Shown here piece by piece: positions 6,447 through 16,025 of a stretch of DNA of 43,064 nt. The translations under genes and the position numbers were made by a program. Position 1 is the first letter of the stretch; the number at the start of each line of letters is the position of its first letter. The notes beneath the pieces were generated by a model. The model made no database searches, was not told the DNA's origin, and was given only the letters and a program-made list of their open reading frames with translations. Source of the stretch: a bacterium. Its GTDB lineage: Bacteria; Zhuqueibacterota; QNDG01; DSAB01. Location: NCBI GenBank assembly GCA_016931965.1, contig JAFGDT010000062.1:1-43064 (forward strand). The letters run 5' to 3'.

Positions 6447-7535
6447 TCAATTCCTCTGTTCACCCTCCAAGAATTGGATTACCTTTCGGTCCGCACCGGG
6501 AAATGCAAAATCATCCAGTTCGGCAGACGTGATCCAGCGATAATCATCACATCCGCGGAGCCGTATCGTTCCACCAATATACTGACAATCGAATACATGT
6601 AATGTAATTCTAAAATGCGTATAAGCATGTTTCACTGAGATAAGAAGGTCGTTCACTTTGATGTCAATATTTAACTCTTCCCGGATTTCACGTTTGAGAC
6701 AATTTTTCAAACTCTCCCCCTCTTTCCGTTTACCACCGGGAAACTCCCACAAACCTCCCAAAAGTCCTTTTGGGGGACGCAGTGTGATTAAAAATTTATC
6801 CTTCTTCCAGATGATCCCCGCAGTGACATCATAATGAGGTATCTTTTTTTTCGGCGATCGAACCGGCAGTTCCGTTTGAATGGAGAGCCGATTTGCCTCA
6901 CAAACATCGGCCAGAGGACATTCTCCACAAAGTGGATGCTTCGGTTTGCAGATGATTGCACCCAGTTCCATCAATCCCTGATTAAAATCCCGGACTTTTC
7001 TTTGGGGAAGAACCTGTTTGGATAAAGACCAGAGTGCCTTTTTCGTTTCAATCTGGTCGATATTCTCAGTGACATGAAAGATTCTTGAAAGAAGGCGGAT
7101 GATATTGCCATCCAGGACAGGAACCGGTTTTTCAAATGCGATACTCAAGATCGCTCCCGTTGTATAGCGGCCGATACCCGGTAAACTGGAAAGATCGTTT
7201 TCATTATCGGGTATCTGGCCTCCAAATCGTTCCATCACTTTCCGAGCCGCCCGATGTAGATTGCGAGCCCGTCCGTAATACCCCAATCCCTCCCATACTT
7301 TCATTACCTGACCCATTTCCGCACTGGCCAGATATTGAACAGTTGGAAAGGCAGCAATAAACCGTTGGTAATACCCGATTACCGTAGTGACCTGTGTCTG
7401 CTGCAGCATGATTTCGGAAATCCAGATCTTGTAGGGATCCCGCGTTTTTCTCCAGGGCATATCCCGCTTGTTCGTTAGATACCAGGAGAGAATTTTCTTT
7501 TGGATGGTTGTTTTTAAGGTGGCATCGATATGCAT
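6447..7535 (-). CDS. mutY: A/G-specific adenine DNA glycosylase
   Basis: MutY removes adenine mispaired with 8-oxoguanine in base-excision repair. The 362-residue length is typical. The catalytic Glu is E41 in WISEIMLQQTQV, the helix-hairpin-helix is LPGIGRYTTGAI (118-129), and the catalytic Asp is D142 in PVLDGN. The 4Fe-4S cluster ligands C196, C203, C206 and C212 keep the C-x6-C-x2-C-x5-C spacing. The C-terminal part (from about 235) is the Nudix-like 8-oxoG-recognition domain with GGLWEFPGGKRKEGE. It is the last gene of a leftward run after pyrK, pyrD and a nitroreductase. Confidence 0.96.
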   Translation of the reverse strand: MHIDATLKTTIQKKILSWYLTNKRDMPWRKTRDPYKIWISEIMLQQTQVTTVIGYYQRFIAAFPTVQYLASAEMGQVMKVWEGLGYYGRARNLHRAARKVMERFGGQIPDNENDLSSLPGIGRYTTGAILSIAFEKPVPVLDGNIIRLLSRIFHVTENIDQIETKKALWSLSKQVLPQRKVRDFNQGLMELGAIICKPKHPLCGECPLADVCEANRLSIQTELPVRSPKKKIPHYDVTAGIIWKKDKFLITLRPPKGLLGGLWEFPGGKRKEGESLKNCLKREIREELNIDIKVNDLLISVKHAYTHFRITLHVFDCQYIGGTIRLRGCDDYRWITSAELDDFAFPGADRKVIQFLEGEQRN

Positions 7536-7571
7536 AAGTAAAAAAGTGACAGAAAAATATCGGGGAATACC

Positions 7572-8147
7572 TTACATGGTAATGCGATTCCCCCATCGAT
7601 TGAGATGAACAAGCTCATCAAGGGGTTTTCGTTTTTTTTCTTTTGGTATCAATTTCGAAGCTGGATAGCCCACGGCAATCATACCGCAAATCCGCACTCC
7701 TTTGGAGATATTGAGAAATTGCTTTGCGCGCTTGAAATTGAACCAGCCAATCCAGCAGGTGCCCAATCCGAGACTCTGGGCCTGAAGCACAAAATGTTCT
7801 CCGCCTATCCCCATGTCGAGAAGATAGTACGGAATCTTCTGAATCACCTTGGCCAATCTGTGAACAACAAAATTCAAATCCGCCAGAAGAACCACAAGTA
7901 CCGGAGCTTTCATAGCCCAACGCGTAAACCGATAGGGACCGGAAAACACTTCCCTACTAAAATGGTTTTTGACATCCGGCTCATCTAATATAACAAAACG
8001 CCAGGGTTGAACATGATCTGCCGACGGTGCCAATCGTGCCGCCTCAATGCAAGTCAAAATTTTTTCCCGTTCCACCGGCTTCGGCTCAAATTGCCGGACG
8101 CTTCTGCGGTTTCGAATCACCTGCAAGACATCAAAATGCTCTGACAC
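7572..8147 (-). CDS. Nitroreductase-family flavoprotein
   Basis: This is a 191-residue FMN-dependent oxidoreductase of the nitroreductase superfamily. The FMN phosphate-binding start RNRRSVRQFEPKPV, the APSADHVQPWRFVIL segment and the late GLGTCWIGWF motif are all typical. The physiological substrate cannot be deduced. The start is GTG at 8147, with AAGGA 11 bases upstream inside the end of pyrD. The eight-base gap from pyrD indicates the same operon. Such proteins frequently act on quinones, flavins or nitro compounds. Confidence 0.88.
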   Translation of the reverse strand: MSEHFDVLQVIRNRRSVRQFEPKPVEREKILTCIEAARLAPSADHVQPWRFVILDEPDVKNHFSREVFSGPYRFTRWAMKAPVLVVLLADLNFVVHRLAKVIQKIPYYLLDMGIGGEHFVLQAQSLGLGTCWIGWFNFKRAKQFLNISKGVRICGMIAVGYPASKLIPKEKKRKPLDELVHLNRWGNRITM

Positions 8148-8155
8148 CGAGTTTT

Positions 8156-9070
8156 CTATCCTTTCTGCAATGATCCTGTCAATTCACCTATTGAACGCAT
8201 TCCATTTTTCTCACAATAGCGTTCAATTCCCTGAATGATCTTAACCGCCCCATCCGGTTCAATAAAATTCAATGTGCCTACCTGTATCGCTGTTGCGCCC
8301 ACAATGAAAAACGCAACCGCATCCTCCCATTTCATGATTCCCCCTATACCGATCACCGGAATTGAAATCGCTTTAACCACCTGGTAGACTTTGGCCAGGG
8401 CAATCGGTTTAATGGCAGGTCCGGAAAGACCACCGACAATGCGAGCCAGATGCGGCTTTCTGGTTTCAATATCCACACCCATTCCCAGAACGGTATTGAT
8501 CAGTGAAAGTCCGTCTGCACCACCATTGACAGAAGCCCTTGCAATTGTGACAATATCGGTTACATTGGGTGTCAATTTAACAAGGATTGTCTTATCGGTG
8601 GCTTTCCTGACACCGGAAACGACTGTTTCCGTTATCTCAGGATCTGTCCCAAATTCCAATCCCCCCTTCTTCACATTTGGACAGGATATATTGATTTCAA
8701 ATCCGTCGACCCGATCATATCCCTGCATCTTTTCCACCACTTCACTGTACTCCTCAATCGTACTACCGGCTACATTGACAATAACGACCGTATCCAAATG
8801 ATCCAATTCCGGCATTTTCTCCTGACAGAATCGGTCAACACCCACATTGGCAAGACCGATCGAATTGAGCATTCCGCATGGCGTTTCCACTATCCGCGGC
8901 ATGGGATTGCCTTCTCTCATCTTTCCTGTAACTGTTTTGGTGATGATACCGCCCAATAAACTCACATCAAAATAGTCCCTGTACTCAGTCCCATAACCAA
9001 ATGTACCTGAAGCCATTAAAACAGGATTTTTAAGGTGTAAATTGCCGATTTTTACAGACAGATCAACCAT
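8156..9070 (-). CDS. pyrD: Dihydroorotate dehydrogenase B, catalytic subunit
   Basis: The enzyme oxidises dihydroorotate to orotate in de novo pyrimidine synthesis. The class 1B catalytic Cys lies in NISCPNVKKGG (C134 of the longest frame, C130 from the chosen start). FMN-binding segments NPVLMASGTFGYG, VKLTPN, GLSLINT and IPVIGIGGI are present. The start MVDLSVKIG at 9070 overlaps the end of pyrK by 8 bases; an ATG at 9082 is an alternative. The neighbouring pyrK confirms the NAD-linked 1B type, in which electrons pass from FMN through a 2Fe-2S cluster and FAD to NAD. Confidence 0.95.
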   Translation of the reverse strand: MVDLSVKIGNLHLKNPVLMASGTFGYGTEYRDYFDVSLLGGIITKTVTGKMREGNPMPRIVETPCGMLNSIGLANVGVDRFCQEKMPELDHLDTVVIVNVAGSTIEEYSEVVEKMQGYDRVDGFEINISCPNVKKGGLEFGTDPEITETVVSGVRKATDKTILVKLTPNVTDIVTIARASVNGGADGLSLINTVLGMGVDIETRKPHLARIVGGLSGPAIKPIALAKVYQVVKAISIPVIGIGGIMKWEDAVAFFIVGATAIQVGTLNFIEPDGAVKIIQGIERYCEKNGMRSIGELTGSLQKG

Positions 9071-9851
9071 CGAATGCGACATTTTTTAAGTCAAAAACTG
9101 GACCGTCCGAACAGACCATGCGGAAACCTTCATTCTTTAACATGACCGCACAACCCTGACAAACACCCACACCACAGGCCATCGTTTCTTCCAACGAAAC
9201 CTGCCACTCAAACGATGTTCTCGTCGATAACAACTGAATTTTTTTTAGCATGGCTCTTGGTCCGCATACGAAACCGGCTAAAGATGCATCTTCTGAACGA
9301 TGATTCAGAAATGTTTGTAGTGGGTCGGTAACCATGCCATGATATCCTTGAGAACCATCTTCCGTTGCCAGATGAATTTCGATTGCCGATTGGTTCCATT
9401 GCAAAACGCCAAAGAGCTCAGATCCACATCGGGCACCCCAGAAAAAAATCACGCTCTTTCCCAGGGCAAGAAGTTCATCGATGAGAAAAAAAACAGGAGC
9501 AACACCCATACCCCCAGCCACAACGATTGCAGTGGTGAACTTCCCATCAAAAACAAATCCTTTTCCCAGCGGACCCATCAAATGATAAGAATCTCCTGGT
9601 TTTGTCTGTTTCATAAGGCTCGTCCCCCGACCGATAACACGATAGAGTAATTCGATTTGTCCCTTATCGCGAAGGACACGGTGAATGCTGAACGGTCGTC
9701 TTAGCAGGGGATTCAATTGATCGGCAATTCTCAAATGAACAAATTGCCCAGGGTAAGCAGTCTGAGCAATTTCATGGGCTTGCAATACGAGTCGATAAAT
9801 GTGCTCATCGATTTGAATCTGTTGAATAACCTGACAGTGATACGCTCCCAA
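9063..9851 (-). CDS. pyrK: Dihydroorotate dehydrogenase B, electron-transfer subunit
   Basis: This is a 262-residue ferredoxin-reductase-like protein. FAD-binding RPFSIHRV and NAD-domain GGMGVAPVFFLIDEL are visible. The 2Fe-2S ligands C226, C231, C234 and C247 have the C-x4-C-x2-C-x12-C spacing of PyrK. It starts at TTG (9851), supported by AGGAG at the right distance. It follows the TPR lipoprotein after 42 bases and overlaps pyrD, so the two enzyme subunits are translationally coupled. Confidence 0.95.
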   Translation of the reverse strand: MGAYHCQVIQQIQIDEHIYRLVLQAHEIAQTAYPGQFVHLRIADQLNPLLRRPFSIHRVLRDKGQIELLYRVIGRGTSLMKQTKPGDSYHLMGPLGKGFVFDGKFTTAIVVAGGMGVAPVFFLIDELLALGKSVIFFWGARCGSELFGVLQWNQSAIEIHLATEDGSQGYHGMVTDPLQTFLNHRSEDASLAGFVCGPRAMLKKIQLLSTRTSFEWQVSLEETMACGVGVCQGCAVMLKNEGFRMVCSDGPVFDLKNVAFDG

Positions 9852-9893
9852 ATGCGCTCCTGTTATTCAAAGGATACGATTTTTCCCTTTCGA

Positions 9894-11999
9894 TCAGGGA
9901 ACTTCCAATTGTTGGGATTGAATTGTTTCTTCAATGACCTCTGTCGATTCATTTTTGGATTCGATCGCTTCGGTCTGTCTTTGATTTTCCATCTCAACGG
10001 CCCGTACTTTTTCTTTCACCTGCTGGGCATAGGGGGTTTCCGGATAATTTTTCAAGAGATCGCTATAAAAAACATATGCACGGTTCAGGGAATCCAGCTG
10101 GTTTTCATAAATCCAACCCATTGTATAGGCAGCCTGAGGTGCATACACTGAATTCGGAAATCTTTCCAGAATCATGCCGTATTGTTTGATTGCTTTTTGG
10201 GGATTATTTTCTATCAACAACGAGTTCTCTGCCAACGTAAAAATGTGTTGAATAGAATCTTCCCTTGTAACGATTGACTCAAAACCCAAATGTGCACGGA
10301 CGATATTCGCAAATGTCGTTTCAGGATACCGCTCAATCAATTCACGAAAACAGCTGTCGGCCTTTGCCGTATCAAGATAAACATCATTCATGATAAAGCA
10401 CAGATTATAAAGAGCCTGGGGTGCATACGCACTTTCTGGAAATTGATTGAGTATGAGATGATACTGATCGATAGCCATGTCAGGTTTGGAAAACCGGAAC
10501 AAATAAAGCTCCCCCAAAAGGAACAAATTTTTATCTGTTTCTTCGACGAGAAAAGATTTCAATTCCGGATTTTCTGCCATCCTCTGCACATAATCTTCCA
10601 TTCGATCCCGCAATTTAGGAAATTCAAATTCCAATGCCGAATAACTGGGTACAATACCTTCTCCAAACCACGCGCACCAATTGACAGTTTGCTGATCTGC
10701 AGCCATCGTATGATTCAAATATTGTCCTCTGCGTTCAAGTTCTTCGTATTCATATTTTACAGAATCGGCAAATAATTTTCCACCCAACTCAACCATCAGC
10801 TGATACCTCGCATCACGGCTATCAGACAGTGTATCCATTTTCGTATAAACTTGTCCCAACTGAAGGCTATCCTCTTCGATTTCTTCCCTGGTTAATATCA
10901 GCTCACCTTTCTCGCCCATTATGCCGGCTTCAACAACTTGCTGAAGAGCCTGAAGTCTCTGTATATCTCTTCCCAAGACCGCTGCCGAATCCGCATAAGC
11001 TGAGCGTGGCAGCTCCAGTTTCACCTGGTTATAGTTATCCAAAGCCCGATCATAATCCTCTCGATGCTGCTCATATAATCTCCCGAGAGCATAATAGGCT
11101 CTTGCCGAATAAGCCGTCCTCTTCCATTTTTGTATCACGTCCTGATAGACTGTAATCGCTCCATCAATATCGCCAAGTAAAGCAAGGCATTCGGCAATTT
11201 CAAAATTGAGCCTTACAATCTTAGAAGTATTTGTCTCACCGCCAAGCAAAACTTCGAAAAGTGCAATGGCTTCATCATAATGCTTTAACTTTTTCATCAT
11301 TTCTGCATATTTAAACCTGGCCTGATAAAGTGTTTCTGGTATCGGATCGGTATCAATCACCCGTTGAAAAAATTCAGCTGCCCTATCGTAAATCCCCATG
11401 GTATCGTAATTCATGGCGATGGCAAAAAGGGCCTCGGTTTTCAATACCTCCATGCCGACATCCAGAGACATTTGATAAGCATTCACAGCGTTTTTAAAAT
11501 CTCCTCTCTCCTCAAAAACATTGCCCAAAGAGTAGTAGAGTTCTTCTCTAAGTTTATCGGGAATCTCCTTTTCTAATATATGATGAAATCTCTCCTCTGC
11601 AGCTGAATAATTGTTCAGTGCCAGATCCGTTTTTGCCATCCAGAATTCTGCATCCGAAATGAGTTCACTTTGCGAATGGTGAGTCATGAGTTCCAATAAA
11701 AAATTTCGAGATTGAAAATATTCTTCCCGATAATAGTAACTCTTTCCTAACAATAAAAGCGCATCATCGACCCATTTGCTGTCGGGATAAAGTTCGATTA
11801 ATTTTAATCCCTTGTCGATTGCCAGTTGATAATTTTGTAAAGCTTGAGCAGTGGGTTTTTTTGTCGCATTGTTCATTGTATCATTATACGCCATAGTGTA
11901 ATACCGTTTTGCATTGTAAAACGTATTAAAATAAGCGCATCCCAATAACATAAACAGGAAAAGGATTAAAATGATCTGTTGAAAAAATTCTCTTTTCAT
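9894..11999 (-). CDS. Large TPR outer-membrane lipoprotein (BamD-like repeats)
   Basis: This is a 701-residue lipoprotein. The signal peptide ends in MLLGCAYFNTFYNAKRYY, with lipidated Cys21. Almost the whole mature protein is tetratricopeptide repeats, for example LIELYPDSKWVDDALLLLG, EIAECLALLGDIDGAI and LILNQFPESAYAPQALY, arranged in an N-terminal and a C-terminal array around a less regular middle (about residues 355-480). The 'AYFNTFYNAKRYY' start is, from memory, characteristic of a conserved lipoprotein of FCB candidate phyla. A scaffold role in envelope assembly is plausible by analogy with BamD and CpoB but unproven. It heads the leftward operon that includes pyrK and pyrD. Confidence 0.85.
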   Translation of the reverse strand: MKREFFQQIILILFLFMLLGCAYFNTFYNAKRYYTMAYNDTMNNATKKPTAQALQNYQLAIDKGLKLIELYPDSKWVDDALLLLGKSYYYREEYFQSRNFLLELMTHHSQSELISDAEFWMAKTDLALNNYSAAEERFHHILEKEIPDKLREELYYSLGNVFEERGDFKNAVNAYQMSLDVGMEVLKTEALFAIAMNYDTMGIYDRAAEFFQRVIDTDPIPETLYQARFKYAEMMKKLKHYDEAIALFEVLLGGETNTSKIVRLNFEIAECLALLGDIDGAITVYQDVIQKWKRTAYSARAYYALGRLYEQHREDYDRALDNYNQVKLELPRSAYADSAAVLGRDIQRLQALQQVVEAGIMGEKGELILTREEIEEDSLQLGQVYTKMDTLSDSRDARYQLMVELGGKLFADSVKYEYEELERRGQYLNHTMAADQQTVNWCAWFGEGIVPSYSALEFEFPKLRDRMEDYVQRMAENPELKSFLVEETDKNLFLLGELYLFRFSKPDMAIDQYHLILNQFPESAYAPQALYNLCFIMNDVYLDTAKADSCFRELIERYPETTFANIVRAHLGFESIVTREDSIQHIFTLAENSLLIENNPQKAIKQYGMILERFPNSVYAPQAAYTMGWIYENQLDSLNRAYVFYSDLLKNYPETPYAQQVKEKVRAVEMENQRQTEAIESKNESTEVIEETIQSQQLEVP

Positions 12000-12027
12000 C
12001 GGTTTTTTATCCTTAATAGATTGTTTT

Positions 12028-12056
12028 AAATTACAATGAATTCATAACTTTGTCAA
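12028..12056 (-). promoter_or_regulatory. Promoter of the TPR lipoprotein-pyrKD operon
   Basis: Reading leftward, a consensus TTGACA (12056-12051) and TAATTT (12033-12028) are separated by 17 bases. The start codon at 11999 follows an AAGGA ribosome binding site. Confidence 0.65.
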
Positions 12057-12117
12057 GAAGAAATTGAGATCTATAAAAAAGACTGCTTTATTTTTACAAG
12101 ATAAATGATTTACGCAC

Positions 12118-12146
12118 TTGACAATGTCTTAAAAATATTGTAAACT
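12118..12146 (+). promoter_or_regulatory. Promoter of the DNRLRE-type protein gene
   Basis: Consensus TTGACA (12118-12123) and TAAACT (12141-12146) are 17 bases apart and point rightward. It is divergent to the promoter at 12028-12056, so this 254-base gap serves both directions. Confidence 0.65.
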
Positions 12147-12253
12147 AATGTCTCAATTAGTGAAAGCCGATTGTAAAGCAGATTTCATGGAACCTACTTA
12201 ATCTTTGTGCTTATAATATACAATTGTATTATTCTTTCGAATAGGGATTATTT

Positions 12254-13426
12254 ATGAAAAAATACTTGATCACAATTGGGCTACTGATAATCCTATTTTT
12301 TATTCTCAACCAATGTACAAAATATAAAGAGAATCCAGTGGGAAGCGAATTTTTTCAGAGGGAAAATTATGGATCTGAAACTTATGCCATATTCCAACCT
12401 TCTCCAACAGACACATCCTATAAAACATCGGTTTTTACAGATAAGAGTGGTTATTTATATGTTGGAGGCTACCGCGCCAATTTCAGCCGCAGTCTCATCC
12501 ATTTTTCAATAACGGATATTGCCGATACAATCACTATTGACAGCGCCATTGTTACACTTTATATCAATAACATACTGGGATCCGCTTCAGAGCCATTCAT
12601 CCCCACTATTCATCCGATTACTGGAGCCTGGGAACCTTCTGAAACCAATTGGGATAATTTTGAAACAGCCAACATCATGGGTGATGCGCTGACGCTTACT
12701 GAGACAACAGCCGATACAGACAGCGTTGTATTCACATTACCTCCATCATTGATACAAGCTTGGATAGACACAACCGATCAAACTGAAAATAATGGCATCC
12801 TGATTTCATATACTGCCCTTGACACAGGTACACTTCTACAATACTATAGTACAAATTCTTACGAAGAAGTATATCCAAAGCTAACATTATTCTATCAAGA
12901 AGACACATTGATAACAAAAGATATTAATCCATCCAAAGACACATATATCTCAACCTTACAAAAAGAACCAGGCTCAGATTATCTTTTCATTGCAAACAGT
13001 GTTGCATTCCGATCACTGATCGCATTTGACATCGATACCATTCCTCAGAATGCAACGATCAACAATGCATCACTCATACTGCATGCCGATACATCTCTCT
13101 CTTTTCCACACAACAGCAATCCTTTTTATGTTTATGGATACGCTATTACAGACATAACCTGGCCAACTCCACTCGTTCCCTATGATTCATCGCTATCGGT
13201 AGCAGGCTTTCTCGATGAGAATTCAAGTGTATTGAATTTAAATATTACCACACTTGTAGAAGGGTGGAAATACCAATTATTAGAAGAAAATGCAGGTTTA
13301 ATTCTTATGGGTGTGGATGAACCGGACAACATATTGGCAAGAGGATTTTACAGTACATCTGCGGACTCCGCTCTACGACCTTATCTGGAAATTTTCTACA
13401 GCACACCTCCATCAAGCAGACTGTAA
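12254..13426 (+). CDS. Secreted DNRLRE-domain protein, probable lipoprotein
   Basis: This is a 390-residue exported protein. The N-terminal hydrophobic segment ends LNQCTKYKENP; Cys21 could be lipidated, although the lipobox is atypical. Two beta-sandwich-like halves follow (about 40-215 and 220-385). Each has the pattern of DNRLRE domains: a 'SLIHFSI.DI..TITIDSAIVTLYI' segment, an 'I.GAW' or 'DITWP' segment, 'V.GW', and a final 'YPKLTLFY' or 'RPYLEIFY' strand. These domains occur in surface proteins of FCB bacteria, and some relatives bind carbohydrate. It is 30 bases ahead of an outer-membrane barrel gene, suggesting co-transcription. The binding role is a guess. Confidence 0.75.
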   Translation: MKKYLITIGLLIILFFILNQCTKYKENPVGSEFFQRENYGSETYAIFQPSPTDTSYKTSVFTDKSGYLYVGGYRANFSRSLIHFSITDIADTITIDSAIVTLYINNILGSASEPFIPTIHPITGAWEPSETNWDNFETANIMGDALTLTETTADTDSVVFTLPPSLIQAWIDTTDQTENNGILISYTALDTGTLLQYYSTNSYEEVYPKLTLFYQEDTLITKDINPSKDTYISTLQKEPGSDYLFIANSVAFRSLIAFDIDTIPQNATINNASLILHADTSLSFPHNSNPFYVYGYAITDITWPTPLVPYDSSLSVAGFLDENSSVLNLNITTLVEGWKYQLLEENAGLILMGVDEPDNILARGFYSTSADSALRPYLEIFYSTPPSSRL

Positions 13427-13456
13427 TCAACGAATCTGATCTACAGGAGAAGAACC

Positions 13457-14659
13457 ATGTACAAATTTCGGTCCTATTTAGTCTACCTGATTTTTACTTT
13501 CCTGATTTTACAAAATGCAATCGGAGGCACTATTTTATCCTCAATGGGGGTGGGTTATCCATACTCATTTCCACATACGCGATCATTAGGCATGGGAGGA
13601 GTATCAATTGCTGTTCAGGATGATCGCTCTATTTCCAGAATAAATCCAGCCAATATGTCTGGTATTTCATCAACCTCTCTCTCAATTCAATATTTTTATG
13701 AACTGAACAATTACAAAGATCATCATGATGCTGCAATATCTGAATATGGCAATTTTGACGGCTTTGTTTTTATACTACCGTTCGGATCCGGTTTGAGTAT
13801 ATCGGGAGGACTTCTCCCTCTTACACGTATTGACTACCATCTTTCATTTGATAACAGTCTTAATGATGAACCGTACATAAAATCCATTCAGGGTGAAGGA
13901 GGACTCAATTCATTCTTGCTATCGATCATATGGAGATTACATTCTCATTTATCTTTTGGTTGCTCGGCAAAATATTTGTTCGGAAAAATAGAAGAAGACT
14001 GGCAAATTGAATATATCGGTTCTGGATTCAATTCAAGTCATGATATATTATCCACGAAAAACTGGGGTTACGGAATCACCATGGGAATAAATTACGCTCC
14101 ATTTCCCGCTCTTAAACTGGGTGCCATCTTTTCTCCGAGTACAGAATTAAATAACCGTACGGAAGTCTCTCATTATCTACGCACAAGGTATGAAACAATA
14201 GAGGGTTCAATCCATTACCCACAATCTTGGGGGATGGGTGGTATTCTCCGGATATGGAAAAACAGTATGTTGGGTGTTGATTACGAAAGATGGAATTGGT
14301 CACAATTTTCTATTGACAAACAGGAAATAGAAAATTTACGGGACACCTTCAGATTGGCCCTGGGGTTTGAGTTCCCATCAAATACCGATCCATTAAGCTC
14401 ATATTGGAGTCGAATTGTTTTTCGATTGGGCATATCCTATCAACCTTATTTTGTTTTGGATACAGAAGGTCATTCAATATCAGAACGGGTGATTACTGTC
14501 GGATTTGGGCTACCATTCATCATGAACAACTCCCAAATGGATATTGCTTTGGGTTATGGAAGACGGGGTTCTCTTTCCATAAATGGTCTACAGGAAAATT
14601 TATTTCGACTCAGTATATCTGTATCGGGAGGTGAAAAATGGTTTTCCCAAATTCGATAG
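13457..14659 (+). CDS. Outer-membrane beta-barrel protein, FadL/PorV-like
   Basis: This is a 400-residue protein with a signal peptide (residues 1-23) followed by the N-terminal segment LGMGGVSIAVQDDRSISRINPANMSG. That segment matches the 'G.GG..A...D....NPA' start of FadL-type and PorV/PorQ-like barrels. The rest consists of amphipathic beta-strands ending in an aromatic or hydrophobic residue pattern (FRLSISVSGG). AGGAG precedes the ATG. Adjacent exported proteins suggest a shared envelope function, but whether it transports hydrophobic compounds or serves the type IX system cannot be told from sequence. Confidence 0.75.
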   Translation: MYKFRSYLVYLIFTFLILQNAIGGTILSSMGVGYPYSFPHTRSLGMGGVSIAVQDDRSISRINPANMSGISSTSLSIQYFYELNNYKDHHDAAISEYGNFDGFVFILPFGSGLSISGGLLPLTRIDYHLSFDNSLNDEPYIKSIQGEGGLNSFLLSIIWRLHSHLSFGCSAKYLFGKIEEDWQIEYIGSGFNSSHDILSTKNWGYGITMGINYAPFPALKLGAIFSPSTELNNRTEVSHYLRTRYETIEGSIHYPQSWGMGGILRIWKNSMLGVDYERWNWSQFSIDKQEIENLRDTFRLALGFEFPSNTDPLSSYWSRIVFRLGISYQPYFVLDTEGHSISERVITVGFGLPFIMNNSQMDIALGYGRRGSLSINGLQENLFRLSISVSGGEKWFSQIR

Positions 14660-14681
14660 TGTGTGGTTCTGTAAATTTTTC

Positions 14682-14710
14682 TTGATTTTATTTAATCATT
14701 TTATTAAAAT
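14682..14710 (+). promoter_or_regulatory. Promoter of the second TPR lipoprotein gene
   Basis: TTGATT (14682-14687) and TAAAAT (14705-14710) are 17 bases apart, about 50 bases upstream of a GTG start preceded by AAGGAGGA. Confidence 0.5.
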
Positions 14711-14761
14711 ATGTAATTATTAATAACTTTAGATATATTTAACCACAAGGAGGACGTATCC

Positions 14762-16021
14762 GTGAAGAAGAAAACAGAGCTCAGCATTTTTATGACTATC
14801 TTGATTCTATGGATACTTGTCATGAACACACATTTTTTCGGTTGTGCTTCCACCGCACCTAAACAAGAATTAAGTCCGGAAAGGCAGCAGGCTATTCAGG
14901 ATTCATTAAATGCAGAACATGCAAAAAGAATAGCGCTTTGGTTCAGCTTTGGATATGAACCCTATAAACAAGGGAATTATCAAAGAGCAAAGAATCACTT
15001 TTTAAGAGTAGCACGGGCAGATACAGCGGGTATCGCCGATAAAAGATTGTATGAATTTTTGGGTACCTGCTATCTTCAGCTCCAAATACCGGACAGTGCG
15101 AAATGGGCCTATGAAATGGGAATCGAACGCAATCCCAGCAGCCCCTATTCTTATAAGGCACTGGGCTATTTATACCGCATGGAAGGAAAAACAGAACAAG
15201 CTGTAGAACTTTACGAAAGACTGATTAAGTTGGAACCCGATTCAACAGAAAATTATCGTACACTGGGGGAACTCTATGTGGCTTTGCATGAACCGAATAA
15301 TGCCATTGGGGCTTATCAGGAAATCATTCAGAGAAATCCCAATGATAAAGATGCACAGGATATGCTGAGCCAGCTTTATGAAACACAGGATATCGATGCG
15401 GTTATCACACATAGAGAAAATATGATCAAGCAATTTCCAAATGATATGCAATTGCGACAGGATCTGGCAGAATCCTATTTCACGGTCGGAGAATTTGATA
15501 AAGCAATTGAACAATTGGAAATGGTTACATCTGAAGAGCCTGATAACCTGGCAGCTCTAAAAATGCTGGGTAAATCATATCAGGAAACCGATCAGTTTAA
15601 CATAGCCATAACAACACTCAATAAGGTATTGGCCATAAATGCAGAAGATAAAAATACACTATGCGATTTAGCCCTATCGCAGGCATCACTGGGGCGGTTC
15701 TCTTCAGCCCTTCAAAACGCAAACAAAGCACTTGCACTCGATGCACAATATGGTGTCGCATTTATGACACGCGGATTCATATACGAAACCGCCGCAGACA
15801 GATGTGTTGCTGAAAATGACGGGAAAAGAACATTCGACGATAAGCTCGTCTATCAAATGGCATACGACGAATATAACAAAGCCAAAGCATCATTTGAAAC
15901 ACAGCGGGAAGCCACAAGAGCCGCCAACGCCCTGGCCAATATTATTCCAACAGCCGAAGATAGATTTATGAATCCTAATAAAACAAGGCCGACAAGCCCG
16001 TGCTATAGTTGGATGAATTAA
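14762..16021 (+). CDS. TPR-repeat lipoprotein
   Basis: This is a 419-residue protein starting at GTG after AAGGAGGA. The signal sequence ends FFGCASTAPKQ, giving a probable lipidated Cys28. Residues 55-345 are about eight tetratricopeptide repeats of the classic kind, for example AKWAYEMGIERNPSSPYSY, AVELYERLIKLEPDSTENY and AIGAYQEIIQRNPNDKDAQ. Such arrays mediate protein-protein contacts. The partner is unknown, but the lipid anchor places it in the envelope. Its stop overlaps the region just before rpiB, so it may be the first gene of the long metabolic operon. Confidence 0.88.
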   Translation: MKKKTELSIFMTILILWILVMNTHFFGCASTAPKQELSPERQQAIQDSLNAEHAKRIALWFSFGYEPYKQGNYQRAKNHFLRVARADTAGIADKRLYEFLGTCYLQLQIPDSAKWAYEMGIERNPSSPYSYKALGYLYRMEGKTEQAVELYERLIKLEPDSTENYRTLGELYVALHEPNNAIGAYQEIIQRNPNDKDAQDMLSQLYETQDIDAVITHRENMIKQFPNDMQLRQDLAESYFTVGEFDKAIEQLEMVTSEEPDNLAALKMLGKSYQETDQFNIAITTLNKVLAINAEDKNTLCDLALSQASLGRFSSALQNANKALALDAQYGVAFMTRGFIYETAADRCVAENDGKRTFDDKLVYQMAYDEYNKAKASFETQREATRAANALANIIPTAEDRFMNPNKTRPTSPCYSWMN

Positions 16022-16025
16022 TGGT

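Noticed and set aside
7562..7593. GGGGAAT / ATTCCCC inverted repeat between nitroreductase and mutY
   Set aside because: It lies mostly inside the nitroreductase C-terminal codons, has bulges and no T-run, so it is not a credible terminator.
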